64,000 nt of DNA, taken from Doryteuthis pealeii. Its lineage: Eukaryota; Mollusca; Cephalopoda; Myopsida; Loliginidae. Positions within the stretch are counted from its first letter, which is position 1. Each line of letters begins with the position of its first letter. Shown here piece by piece: positions 21,750 to 33,030 of the stretch. Where the stretch lies: assembly GCA_023376005.1 (NCBI GenBank), contig CM042145.1:66201134-66265133 (forward strand), in the 5' to 3' direction. Below the pieces are notes generated by a model, which was given only the letters and a program-made list of their open reading frames with translations, was not told where the DNA came from and searched no databases. A program made the position numbers and the translations under genes.

Positions 21750-22060
21750 GAATGCGGTGGCTGAGGGTCTTCATATCCTGGGAATAGTGTTAAATTCTAT
21801 CTGATGGTGAAGTTCCATTTCTGGAGGTCTGGGGAATGTGTAGCACCCCTTCATCACCATTACTCCCAGGTCAACTCTGACCCAGAGTGGTAGTACCTTT
21901 TAGGGTCCCATCTATGGGTTATAAACAAATGTGTTTGGAAAAAAATTGAGTATCCATCAAGAATGAATAAAGCAAACACCTCTTCAGCATAAAATGACCC
22001 ATTGGCTGAAGACGTGTTTGCTTTATTCATTCTTGATGTCATTTTATACTGTAAATCCAA
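21750..22060 (+). mobile_element. Family X tail with internal 34-bp hairpin (left-arm copy)
   Basis: Family X sequence up to GGTCCCATCTATGGGTTA, then stem CATCAAGAATGAATAAAGCA and onward (21955-21988), a 16-base loop and its reverse complement (22005-22038) with one mismatch. Mirrored at 22560-22880. Confidence 0.7.
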
Positions 22061-22302
22061 ACAAATCCAGTAGGCATTTCAGCTGATGAGCCACCTCGAA
22101 AGGAACTGGTTGTGGTACAAGAGGTGCATAGAAAATAAACTTTATAAATTTTGTGATACCATTTCCAAACAACATCCTTTTATTTAAATAAACATAAATA
22201 TTTTGTAAATAAAAACTATTTTCATTTAAATAAACATATCTGCATTTCTCTTCTGATTAAATAAAAACTAGTTTAATATAAAAATGTGTCTTTAATATAA
22301 AA

Positions 22303-22319
22303 ACGTGTCTTTCGTTTAA
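22303..22319. other. Turn-round point of the 8.2-kb inverted repeat
   Basis: Left arm ends TTTAATATAAAA and right arm begins GTTTTATATTAAAG. The 17-base spacer contains CGTGTCTTTCG. Flanking sequence belongs to the foldback family seen at 12598-13166. Confidence 0.85.
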
Positions 22320-22559
22320 AGTTTTATATTAAAGACACATTTTTATATAAACTAGTTTTTATTTAATCAGAAGAGAAATGCAGATATGTTTATTTAAATG
22401 AATAGTTTTTATTTACAAAATTTTATATGTTTATTTAAATAAAAGGATGTTGTTTGGAAATGGTATCACAAAAATTTATAAAGTTTATTTCTATGCACCT
22501 CTGTACCACAACCAGTTCCTTTCGAGGTGGCTCATCAGCTGAAATGCCTACTGGATTTG

Positions 22560-22880
22560 TTTGGATTTACAGTATAAAATGACATCAAGAATGAATAAAG
22601 CAAACACGTCTTCAGCCAATGGGTCATTTTATGCTGAAGAGGTGTTTGCTTTATTCATTCTTGATGGATACTCAATTTTTTTCCAAACACATTTGTTTTA
22701 TACCCATAGATGGGACCCTAAAAGTACTACCACTCTGGGTCAGAGTTGACCTGGGAGTAATGGTGATGAAGGGTGCTACACATTCCCCAGACCTCCAGAA
22801 ATGGACTTCACCATCAGATAGAATTTAACACTATTCCCAGGATATGAGACCCTCAGCCACCGCATTCTAGCACTAATATG
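22560..22880 (-). mobile_element. Family X tail with hairpin (right-arm copy)
   Basis: Reverse-complement counterpart of 21750-22060, including the hairpin at about 22585-22668. Small indels change the downstream frames. Confidence 0.7.
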
Positions 22881-22929
22881 ATGAAAAATTGTGTCAGGGC
22901 GAAAGCACTACATCATATTCACTCTAGTC

Positions 22930-23620
22930 CACTGGATTTTCCCTACTTCAGGTCACATGTGATTGAGTAAGGGCATTATAAATCTTTGCAGCTATGGCAG
23001 TAAGAATTATCCCTCTGTAGTTCTTTAGTGATTCCAGGTCGCCTTTCTTGAGGAATGGGAGGATGCAGTCTTTGTCCAGTTCTCTATGTATTTTGTTTTA
23101 TACACTGCATTGCATAATCAAATAAGTGTGTCATTAAATTTCCTTGTCTTCCATAATTCAAGGAATATTTCATCGAGTTCTGCGGCTTTTCTACTTTCAT
23201 TGTTTTTAAGACTTTATTGGGTTCATCCATCATAAAGTGTCCTAGCTTGGCTATTAATGATATTTTTGGGTATTATTATCTGTGATTTTAGTAGGGTTTC
23301 TCTTGAAGTGTTCTTTCCACTTCAGAAGTCTATCTCTTGGCTGGATGATTTTAGCTCTGATCTCAAGATGCTTTTCTTACCACTAAGTTCATTTACTCTT
23401 TTTCCATGTTAATTGTGATTGTCTATCTTCTACAGAATTTCTGACTTTGTTTTTTTGTTTACTTGATATATTTTAGTTGTTCTTTTTTGACTGTGTATTT
23501 GGCTCTTTGTTTGGTATGCATTTGGCTCTAGCTTCTAAATTGGCGCTAACATTTTCATATTCATCATTTGGAATATGCTTTCTATGTCTTCTGAAGAGTA
23601 TAAAACTTGTTTCTTACTGT
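22930..23620 (-). pseudogene. Non-LTR RT N-terminus (right-arm copy)
   Basis: Reverse-complement counterpart of 21004-21665, with its own 1-base differences. Not coding on either strand. Confidence 0.7.
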
Positions 23621-23639
23621 TACCAAACGGTTGGTTGGG

Positions 23640-23905
23640 TTTTATGGCATGTCAACCCTTGTTGGGTCATTTTATGCCAAAAAACATTTTTTGTTTTATT
23701 CATTCTTCATGGGCACTAAAAATTTTTTAAAAAAACTCAATTCGTTTTAAACATTTTTTTTTTCTATTTAATCCATAGATGTACCCTAACAGGTACTACC
23801 AGTCTGGATCGGAGTGGACCTGGAGTAATGGTGATGAAGGGGTACTCCACATTTCCCAGAGATCCAGAATTGGAACTTCACCATCAGATAGAGCTTAACG
23901 AATGA
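23640..23905 (-). mobile_element. Family X fragment (right-arm copy)
   Basis: Counterpart of 20715-20990, with the shared tail module at 23640-23690. Confidence 0.65.
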
Positions 23906-24119
23906 AAAGATGAAAAAAAAAAAAAAAAAGTGAGAGAGAGAGAGAGTTAAATCAAGATTATTATACTTTTTACATATTGAACTATTTTGCAATAGCACTT
24001 AAGTAAACATATCAATTGTTGTAATAATTAAATTATCATAATGTGGTATATCCTCAGGTCCTGCTAGTCAACAGTAATAGATTTTTTGTTCCTGTCATTT
24101 CCATATTTCTTGACAAGCA

Positions 24120-24372
24120 TCAAGTGGAGGTGCCTGTGGTGTAATGGTTATCATCATAGGAAATGGACATGGCGATATGAGTTCAAAATCCTGGATGAGA
24201 CTGGCAGCATTTCACATAGTGCTAATACCCTTGGGGAAAAGTATTCACCACCTGTTATAGGTAAATAGTAGGGCTTTTTAACCTTGGTATGGCAACTGGT
24301 CTAGAAGGAAAACTCTGAATTCAAACCTGTTAAAGTCCACTTGTGTCACATCCTGCTCAAGCAGAGGGGTTG
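24120..24372 (+). mobile_element. tRNA-headed SINE (right-arm copy)
   Basis: Counterpart of 20250-20495. Head GTGGTGTAATGGTTATCATC; the B box reads GAGTTCAAAATCC with one extra A compared with the left arm. Confidence 0.65.
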
Positions 24373-24554
24373 GTAAATACATATAAACATCAACACTTTG
24401 CCTATTTAATGTTATTAAGTACATTCAACTGCTTCCCTTAAACCATGTGCCTGCTATATATTATGTAATGTTATTAAATCTTATTCTTGGAGATCATTTT
24501 AACCCTTTTCCTTGTCATGTATTCTATTTGCATCTGGATATTTAAAATTAATTA

Positions 24555-24858
24555 AAAAAACAAAAAAATTAGTTAAATAGATCACTAATTAGAATTGAGG
24601 CCTATTCTAGTAGTGACCACCCAAAGTGAGTTTAACAGGTTTTAATTCAGAGACTTTCTTCTCCTAGACTGGTTGCCTAACCAAGATAAAACAAACCAGT
24701 CTGCCTGCTATCCATAGCTGAAGGGAGAGTAATTGGATTCATAGCATTCCCAAGGGTATTAGCGCTATGTGAACTGTAGCTTCATCCATGATTTGAACTC
24801 GGGACGACGAGTCCATTTCCTACAACTCTAACCATTATACCACACACCTCCAATATTG
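24555..24858 (-). mobile_element. tRNA-headed SINE (right-arm copy)
   Basis: Counterpart of 19766-20060; head at the 24858 end. Confidence 0.65.
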
Positions 24859-24999
24859 TTTTCTTTGGATTATCTCCCCCTGACTTCCATTTGTGACTTC
24901 TTCATCACTCCACAATGTTTTAATATGGCAGATGAAACTTTGAGAATTTGCCTGATTGACACAAGGGTACATTCATTAAACATGGACCCTGTATCCCAC

Positions 25000-25500
25000 C
25001 AAGAGCGGCGGCTAAATGGCTTTTACCATCGCTGCCTTATACTGGGCATCACCTGAAGGGACAGAATCACTAACATATCAGTTCTAGAGAGAGTTCAATG
25101 CCCCAGTTTGCGTTCTCTATTGAAACAGCGTTGTCTCCGATGGCTGGGTCATGTCCGCCGAATGGATGATGGACCGAAGGATACCCTTTATGCAGAGCTT
25201 TCGTCTATTAAGAGACAGATTGGTCACCCCCAGCTTGCGTTTCAAGGATGTCTGCAAGAACGATCTCAGGTGCTTTGGCATTGCCCTTCCAGCTGGAAAA
25301 ATTTGGTTGAGGACCGCCCTCGGTGGCGGCAGGCTCTCTGTATAGGACTGTTCATGTCTGAAGTCACCCTGGCGCAACATCATGAAGCAGCGGCAACAAA
25401 GCACCGGCACATCAACATCTCCAGGGACAGCCTTCACATGCAACATCTGCGGTCGAGAATGTAAAGTCTAATGTTAGAAAAACAGTCACAGGAGGCGCTG
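25000..25500 (+). pseudogene. Non-LTR RT C-terminal end (right-arm copy)
   Basis: Plus-strand counterpart of 19085-19650: LKQRCLRWLGHVRRMDD is intact. The next block is shifted after HPQL, whereas the left arm reads on as RFKDVCKNDL, showing arm-specific 1-base errors. Confidence 0.75.
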
Positions 25501-26400
25501 TAACTTCAGGGGTACAAAAACTATATTAGTCTTCAGAGACTGAAATGCCAATAAAAAAATAAAAAATAATTGCATTCATTAACTCTTAACATCCTATACC
25601 ACCTCATTCCACCCAGCCAGAAGTCACATCCATTTCCTAATCCACCCAAATGATAGACTTTGTTTCAATGTAATATTAAACATATAGAAGTCTTTGATTT
25701 GAGGGAAATAACAGGTAACTTTAAATGAAAAGGCATTTTTAGCATTTTTGATAGATCCTTATAAGAAGGGGCTCTGGACTTAGAAAATTCTCAACAGGAT
25801 GTTAAGGGTTTTAAGCACTCAGTGAGGTGGGGGATTCAGCCAATAAAATGTTTCGGGGTGGGGGTGGGTCAGAGGTTAGGCAACTGGATATTGGGCGGTT
25901 GATTTGTCACTTTTTTTGGAAATTCAATAAGCTTTGATGGTTCGAAAGTTGCGGTTTGGTGGTTATAAGAACTGACCAGCAAAAATTAGATTCCTAAACT
26001 TTAAAACTATTTGAGGCTTTCATTTAAAGATCGTCAGCAAAAATATACACAATACCCCATTTCTCGCAGGATTTGTGAAATGACTTCAAAAATTTCATTA
26101 TTTCAATAATAAATCCAAATAAAATTGATATTTTTTCATTACATACAATGAAAGATATATTCATGTTAAATTTGCATTTTTTATTGAAAATTGGTGTTAA
26201 AAGCTCCTAAACTATATAATTATGTAAAACAGACCTGAATTGTTCTATGTATTTTCCTTTCGAGGAAATGCAGGCCATGAATTTGGTTATATGTCTTGTG
26301 CCTTGCTTCCTGTCATACACAATCTGTGAAGCCCTCTGTTTGTAATTTAACAGCTTCCCCTTTTTCCACACCTTGTGAGTGGGCAGGTAATTTTTGGAAT

Positions 26401-26500
26401 NNNNNNNNNNNNNNNNNNNNNNNNNNNNNNNNNNNNNNNNNNNNNNNNNNNNNNNNNNNNNNNNNNNNNNNNNNNNNNNNNNNNNNNNNNNNNNNNNNNN
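26401..26500. other. Assembly gap (100 N)
   Basis: Exactly 100 N, the usual placeholder for a gap of unknown size. Both flanks are the ends of inverted repeats. Confidence 0.99.
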
Positions 26501-26539
26501 GCAAGCAAAAGCATACAACAAGACATCTCAATAGCAGGA

Positions 26540-27130
26540 AAAATAATAAAAAATAAAATAATAATATAATAATAATAATAATAAATAATAATAAAATAAT
26601 AAAAACTTCACCTAAGATGTATAAGATGAGGCAATTATTTTAGCCAAAATGTGGGGAAAAAAGTGCGTCCTATAGGCCGTTCAAATACGGTAATTGATCT
26701 CTGAAAAGTGCAGGACTGAAAGCAGAGACAGTGGGGTTAATAATAACTGTACAGAACCAGAGTCTACTAGACACTATAAGGTAAATATTATCAAAAACGT
26801 ATCAAATCCAAAATGTAGACTATGAAAACACAAAAACTGAGTCAGTGACTGATTGCCCCAATCCTAGTATTGATGGAATACCAAAATTGAGAATAGATAA
26901 ACACCAATCAAACCAATAACAGAATCCAAAAACTACTGTTCTCTGACTACCCAAACTGATAGAAAAAAAAGCAATAACCAGCGATCTTGTTTAGATGAGG
27001 CTGATAATTTGAATTATTTAGATTTTCGACTGTTCTCCTATCTTTACATGCATAACGTTGTCGGCGACAGAAGGTCCGAGTCACAGAGGCATCCCGAGTT
27101 TCGTCAAGAAGCTCCTGCATATAAATATGA
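26540..27130. other. Unassigned, partly left-arm-only sequence
   Basis: 26540-26797 (an AAT-rich stretch and about 200 bases of unique sequence) has no counterpart at the matching place near 62130. From 26798 the arms pair again. Near 27000-27120 there is a decayed foldback tail related to 61800-61930. Confidence 0.55.
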
Positions 27131-27276
27131 TCTACGGTAGGTGGTTGTCTCCCTTTGGCACAACCCCTTTTTCAAACCAACCAATCAAACACCCCGACAA
27201 TTTTGGCGCCAGAAATCAAAGATAATCTGTCCTGAAGTGAAGATTAGCTACCATATTGAAAAATTCTGGAAAGTTT

Positions 27277-27452
27277 GGTGTGGTTGTTTTGTTTTACGGC
27301 ATATCAACCCTTTTCGGGTGATTTAAGTGCGAATCAAGTCATCAGGTTATTTACAGTACCTGCTGTGGCTTAAATGGTTACTCATTCTAAGTATTTAACT
27401 AGCTCAGTCGCTGGCCTTAACTTCGATGATCTAACGTGACTTGACCGTAAGC
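27277..27452 (-). mobile_element. 5S rRNA-headed SINE (left-arm copy)
   Basis: Counterpart of 61462-61630, with extra indels. The minus-strand head runs from about 27452 and the tail GTTTTACGGCATATCAACCC (plus strand) ends near 27277. Confidence 0.75.
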
Positions 27453-27719
27453 GCTGGAAAGTTTTGGGAAACTGACTGTCACGCGGACTCCAGTGACAAC
27501 ACCAGCTAGTACTGATGTGAAAATAGTAGTAGTAGTAGTAGTTAGTATATAGTAGTGTACAGATTTCATACCAACAAGTTAATTGGACATTGATTTCCAT
27601 CGGGAAATAATTCTGCACACACAAGAAGCAATTCAGCAACGATCACAACCAATTCATATAAATTTGATTGTATGAAAAGTAACAATAATTTATGACTGTT
27701 TGTTTTTCATGCACATACC

Positions 27720-28060
27720 AGGACCCCGAACATATAATCACACAGACACACACACACGACATACACACACACATACCAACAAAGACCACACACACATACA
27801 CACCACATACACAGACACATTCACACACGCATACACACACACACACACAGACACACACACACACACACAGACACACCACAAAAACAAGACAACATACACA
27901 GTACACCACACACATACACACACAGATACAGGACACAGACACACAAGAACAGACCACACACACACATAACACACATACACACACAGGAACACATACACAC
28001 ACAATACAGACTACCGAAGCGAGCAACATCACAGAGAGACAACACACAGCAACCACACTA
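27720..28060. repeat. Imperfect (CA)n tract (left arm)
   Basis: CACACA runs broken by GACA, TACA and AAGA. Counterpart of 60765-61180 but clearly different in length and interruptions. Cysteine- or threonine-rich open frames across it are artefacts of the repeat. Confidence 0.95.
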
Positions 28061-28079
28061 AAACACACAGAATACAGCA

Positions 28080-30920
28080 TTCAGACATGATCACAACATT
28101 TCAAGAGACTCACAGATACAATACATCAATCTACCTCAAGTTCACACAAGATATATATAATTATAATAATACTATACGCTGTAAATAGTATACACTATAT
28201 GTGATGTCTCTCTACACTATACATAATTGAGTACGCGAATTGAATATCTAGCTCTTGAATACTAACAAAAAAATGCCATATAGATTTATATATTGAGTCT
28301 GGATGTCTGATCTTGTGAGTGAGCAACATATTGTACAATATGTTGCTGTCGTATAGATTATTTGAAGCCTCTTAATTTCTCAATAAATGTGTTTTGCCAT
28401 ATAAAAATATCATTATTGTGAACCGTAAGGTTGAGAATGCTAAATATAAACTTCGAGTTTTTACATTATATTAGAACCATCAAGAATATAACGTATTAAT
28501 AAGTCTATAGATAAAGAAAAAAGAATCCATCATTTTTATATTTACATGAAAGAAACGGTAAGAATACAAACAATGAACACATATCAATAGGAAAAAAAAC
28601 TGTTCCAAAGTTTGTTACCGTATAATCTGTCAATCAGTTTTTTTATTGTCGTACTTTATCTCCCTTAAAACTTTTTATAGATATTTCTTATTGATATTTT
28701 TTTCTATATGTGATTCCTAGCTCTAATGAAGCTAAAAACGTCTTGCATACTATAGAGTATATAATCTGCCTAGAGGTTTAAAATTAATGCATTAGACTAA
28801 AAACTAAGAGATTCTTACATTCCGAACAGCACCAATAGCAACGGCCAAAAAATCCTAAAATAAAAATCCAAAACATATAGAGAAAAAGTGCAAACAGCAG
28901 TAATCGCAATACACAGATAAATGCGTAATATGACAAGAATAATGAATAGCATTTTCAATCAATTAATTAATATTACAAAGAGAAATAGAAGTAATATCTG
29001 AACGAAACTCGGTCATTTTATTAAACCAAATACGTAGTGATTACGTTTATAACGCCATTTCCGCTTTAGATCTTTTCTATTCATGATTCTCAGTAGCATA
29101 ATAATACTGAGACCTAAGTCTTAATATAATATGACCATGAGTATATTACCAATAGATTCACCAATTAATAGGTTTTTGTATTACATTTAATTCTAAGACT
29201 AACCAGCAACAAATAATGGTTTAAGACTTAGTTCAATTCTAACAAATTATCTAAATGAACAAAACTAAGGACTAAACAATAAAGTTCCGTTCCGTGTATA
29301 AAGTCAAGTTTAGAGACTTATGGTGTGTTGGAAAGATCTGGTATCTTCAATTTAAGTGGTTCTTGGGTGAGATTTTTAGCGACGTGTACCTGGAACTGGT
29401 CCGGAATCATTGGGATTTTTGTATTTTACGCAAACTCTGGGTTCTATCCACTTCGATGCAAACCAATCATGAAAGACTTTCCCTCACTTAACCCACACAA
29501 CAGAAAAAATAATTACGAGGCCCAACACATTACTTGAAACGAAAGTAACATGTTAATGATAATACTCATTGATCTACTATTCATTACTTCGAAAAAGCTT
29601 TGAGACAATAATTGCACAGTCATCATGACCAACTTCGCTACTCCAGGAGAGAGGATAATTGTTAGACCTTCTTGAAAGATAGCCGATTGTGATCAATACA
29701 GATATGTGCAACAAATCATCAAAGTTTGGAAATATCCACTTTTAGCCTGATGTGAAAGAGACTTGAAAGGCGAGCCCTATGGGAAAACCAGCGAGTCACT
29801 GCCCCCACAACAAAGCGCGTCAGGATTATGTTTGCCTAAGTAGCGAGCGCATACGATATTACTCGCTACTTCATCGTAACGTGAGGATAATTGGTGTGTA
29901 GAGACCATAAATAAAGTATCCGAAATTTGCAAATGCGCAATATCGCACATGAAGGCATAAAAAAGAGCGACTGTCGTGACAGGAGTGAGAAGAACAGTGT
30001 TTTGACGGCAGAGTCGAAATTCTGTACGACTCTATTTGACATGAGAGTGGCGTGTTTCGGTTGGGGAAAGGCGAATTGCATTTCGTTTGCTGAGAGACAT
30101 TCAAAGAAATGAACATTACTTGATTGGGACCCCTTTCAAAAGACCTGAGAACCATATGATCATTAAGTTACTACTATAAAACATGGCTCCCCCTCGGCTA
30201 CATATAGAGGCAAAAACATCACCTACGCATAAAGACGCATACAAAATTACTTAGTACTACAGAACTAATCAATTCCAGTACGAGGAACAGCAGAAACAAT
30301 ATTGCATAACTTATTAAGGCACACCATAAAATCCAGGACCCAAATTCTTTTCTTATACAGCGAGAATTTCTACGTCTATTAATAATGGCAGATTTTGGTT
30401 TTTTTATCGGTCTTTTTTGTCTTTAACTGAAACTGGCTTACGTCACATTCCCCAAAATCTCAATATATAGAATAAAGAACAACCCTGTAATCAGTTTTAA
30501 ATATATTTTTACCTCTGTCCTTTTTTCAATAACAGAGGCTAAACTAAACATTTTAGGATTAAATTAAAAACCCACTATTTGTGTAAAATATTCAAAATAA
30601 TTATTTAATAATCAATTGATAGATGCACACAACATTTATTGAGGGAGACAGAACTACATTTCAAATGTTTTAATTTTCTTACTCCTTGATGGTTTACTTA
30701 CATTATAATACAAACCTCAAACATTGAATTTTAACCCCACTCACTCATGCAATATCTTTCAAGAATTAATTTTTACACTACCCAGAGGTGTTTTTGTGCT
30801 GTCTAGAGAATGTGGAGAATGTGGATGGCTATTTACTACCTGATCCTGAATAATCTGTGTTGAATGAAAAGAGCCAAAATGATATTTTGCTGTACGCGTT
30901 AAAAAGGTCAAGTGCCCTGT
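28080..30920. other. AT-rich noncoding sequence (left arm)
   Basis: No gene supported. It includes a perfect 24-bp palindrome at 28323-28346 (half-site GCAACATATTGT). A short frame at 29294-29491 has a counterpart at 59671-59868, but the two are not translated alike. The block 28080-28565 does not match the right arm. Confidence 0.5.
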
Positions 30921-30924
30921 GCGC

Positions 30925-31512
30925 GGGCGTTAGGAATGCACGACTGCACCTCTGCAGAGGGCAAGACTCCCCCAATGGGGCCACCTGTTGGCCGTGGGTG
31001 GCGACCACAGTAATGCTTTAAGGAGAGAACCCAGCGTGAGAGCAGTTCATTTGACTTGCAATACTCCACTTTGCACTATTCTGGATAGACGGGCGGTCGG
31101 AGAGGCCCCCTACCGATTACTGGCTAGGGTCACGTCAAGCCCTAGCACCTATATTATTTTCCCCAACCCCTATGCCTATGGCAAGTCCCAACCCTTTTTA
31201 TCAATGGGTGCTAAAGCGGTGACCTGAGGATCTACATGTCCTTGGAATGACGTTAAACTCTATCTGATGGTGAGGTTCCATTTGGGAGGTTGGCGAATGT
31301 GGAGGCACCCCTTCATCACCATTGCTCCCTAGTCCACTGTGACCCGGAGTGGTAGTAGCTTTGTTAGGTCCTATCTATAGGTTAATAGAAAAATGTATTT
31401 TAGAAAAAAAAATTGTATTATATTAAGAATTGATTTATTTTCAAAACATTATTGCATTAAATGACCCACTGAGGTTGATAATGCCGTTAAAACAAAACAA
31501 AAACCAACCAAA
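30925..31512 (+). mobile_element. Family X copy (left arm)
   Basis: Contains GACTGCACCTCTGCAGAGGG, GGGGCCACCTGTTGGCC, CTCTATCTGATGGTGAGGTT and the tail module ending in a C/A-rich run. Counterpart of 57665-58280. Confidence 0.7.
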
Positions 31513-31828
31513 AAGTGTCAAATCGTGATGTTTTTTTTCTACGGAACTGCCAAAATCTTCAGTTCTATTCAGCGTATGCTGAACAAGGTTAATATTTAAC
31601 TCGTGGTCGGTCAACTGATCATATCACGCAGCTCTCTTGCGCATCTGCTGAAGGCGACAAATGGACATTACACGGTGGTGAAAGGGTAATATTACAAGAG
31701 ACCCCCACGGGAATGGAACTAGTGCAGCCTGGAAACCGAACACGTGCCCCAATGAAAGAATTGCGTGTCGGTAACAAAATAGTCTCTAGCGAGAAAAACT
31801 ACACTGAGTCGGTCTGTATGCATTTGAC

Positions 31829-32016
31829 CGATTGTTCTCAAACTTTTTGTTTTTACAATTGACCCCCTTTTAATCCTATCTTTACTCGTGGACTCCCCAT
31901 GCCTTTGTCGTTTAAATATTACCCATTTATTTTTATAGTCAAATACATTTACTTGCCTGTCTCCAAAAATGTTACATGGTCTCCGGGGTCCATAGGAACT
32001 CGGTTGAGAACCGCTG
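31829..32016. mobile_element. hAT-type MITE (left arm)
   Basis: One end reads GATTGTTCTCAAACTTTTTG, the other GGTTGAGAACCGCTG, the usual hAT terminal pattern of CAGnGGTTCTCAA. Flanks CATTTGAC and CATTTATA agree at six of eight positions, as expected for an old 8-bp target duplication. A second hAT-like end (GAGAAACGCGC) occurs near 32205. The counterpart is 57136-57330. Confidence 0.55.
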
Positions 32017-32488
32017 CATTTATACTGATAGTCATGTTACCAAACTTGTCACTTGTTGACTAATCATTCGGCACACATTCGACTGAAATCAACAATACAA
32101 GTTCATTAGTCTTATTATTTGAAAGTATGGAAACAATTTTCTTATATAAGTTTTATTAAAAGACGCCTTGCGGACCCCAGAATTTTACGCACCCACTTTG
32201 AGAAACGCGCATTAGCACGCACTCGCATATACATACATACTACATACATGTGGCTGTCAATTCGCTACTGAGTAGACCATTCTGTTCTTTCTTTTCTTTT
32301 TCATATTTGAGTGCCAGTAGCATACACTGTATCTGTGTTTCAGATGACTCACCAGTCCAGCCTTGAGAGACATACTCTTAAACTACATGTGGAAATCTCC
32401 ACTTTTAATGTTGCTGGACTGAAAATCACCCTTCTAAATGCCCGCTTCAATTTTTGCGTGTTTTAATTCGGTTGGACTCAAATTTCTT

Positions 32489-33030
32489 TCACAGACCGGT
32501 AGATGGTGTTCTCGCCAGCCAGTCTATTAAAGCTAAAACTTCTCCCAGTCCTCCACAGAGATAGGCGCATTCTTCGTCCTCGAGGCGTCTTAAAGCCTCA
32601 AATTTGCGTTTTACTGACAACGTTTGCCATTGAGGGACTTCCCCCGTAAAATAGTTGTTTTGGATTCGGCGAAGACGAGATCCATACATACATGATGGTC
32701 GAAACTCGTGTTCGAGTATTGCCATTGCTTGATATAAATTTTTTTTTAAGTTTAAAAGTCAAAGATAGAACGGTGAGCTGCAAAATGTTCAACAAGTTCA
32801 ACAGTGAGCCTGCGCGAATGTGGCTTTTTAAGTCCAGCTAAAGTCTTGCACATCTCTCCCTTCATAAGTTATTCAGGGAGCACAGGGTACTTTATTGGTC
32901 CATTTTGCCGAGCCAAGTTTGGTGACTCATCAGGCTAGCTTGCTCACACACGTCTTCCATACTGTCACATATAGACGATTTGAAGCCCTTGCTCGTTCTA
33001 TCAATTACACACATACATACTGGGACTTAG
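32489..33030 (-). pseudogene. LINE C-terminal region with zinc fingers (left arm)
   Basis: Minus strand includes CMYGSRLRRIQNNYFTGEV and a shifted DR..WR-type region. It corresponds to 56104-56850, where more of the protein can be read; this arm is more damaged. Confidence 0.6.

Larger units (their letters stand above)
18204..26400. repeat. Inverted repeat with about 4.1-kb arms
   Basis: From 18204 to 22302 the sequence returns in reverse complement from 22320 to 26400. The turn lies at 22303-22319, a spacer inside AT-rich foldback sequence. Arms are collinear with scattered 1-base indels; for example the LINE frame at 19152-19508 has a shifted partner at 25108-25464. The right arm stops exactly at the N gap, so the full arm length is unknown. 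Every element between 18.2 and 26.4 kb is thus present twice. Confidence 0.97.
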
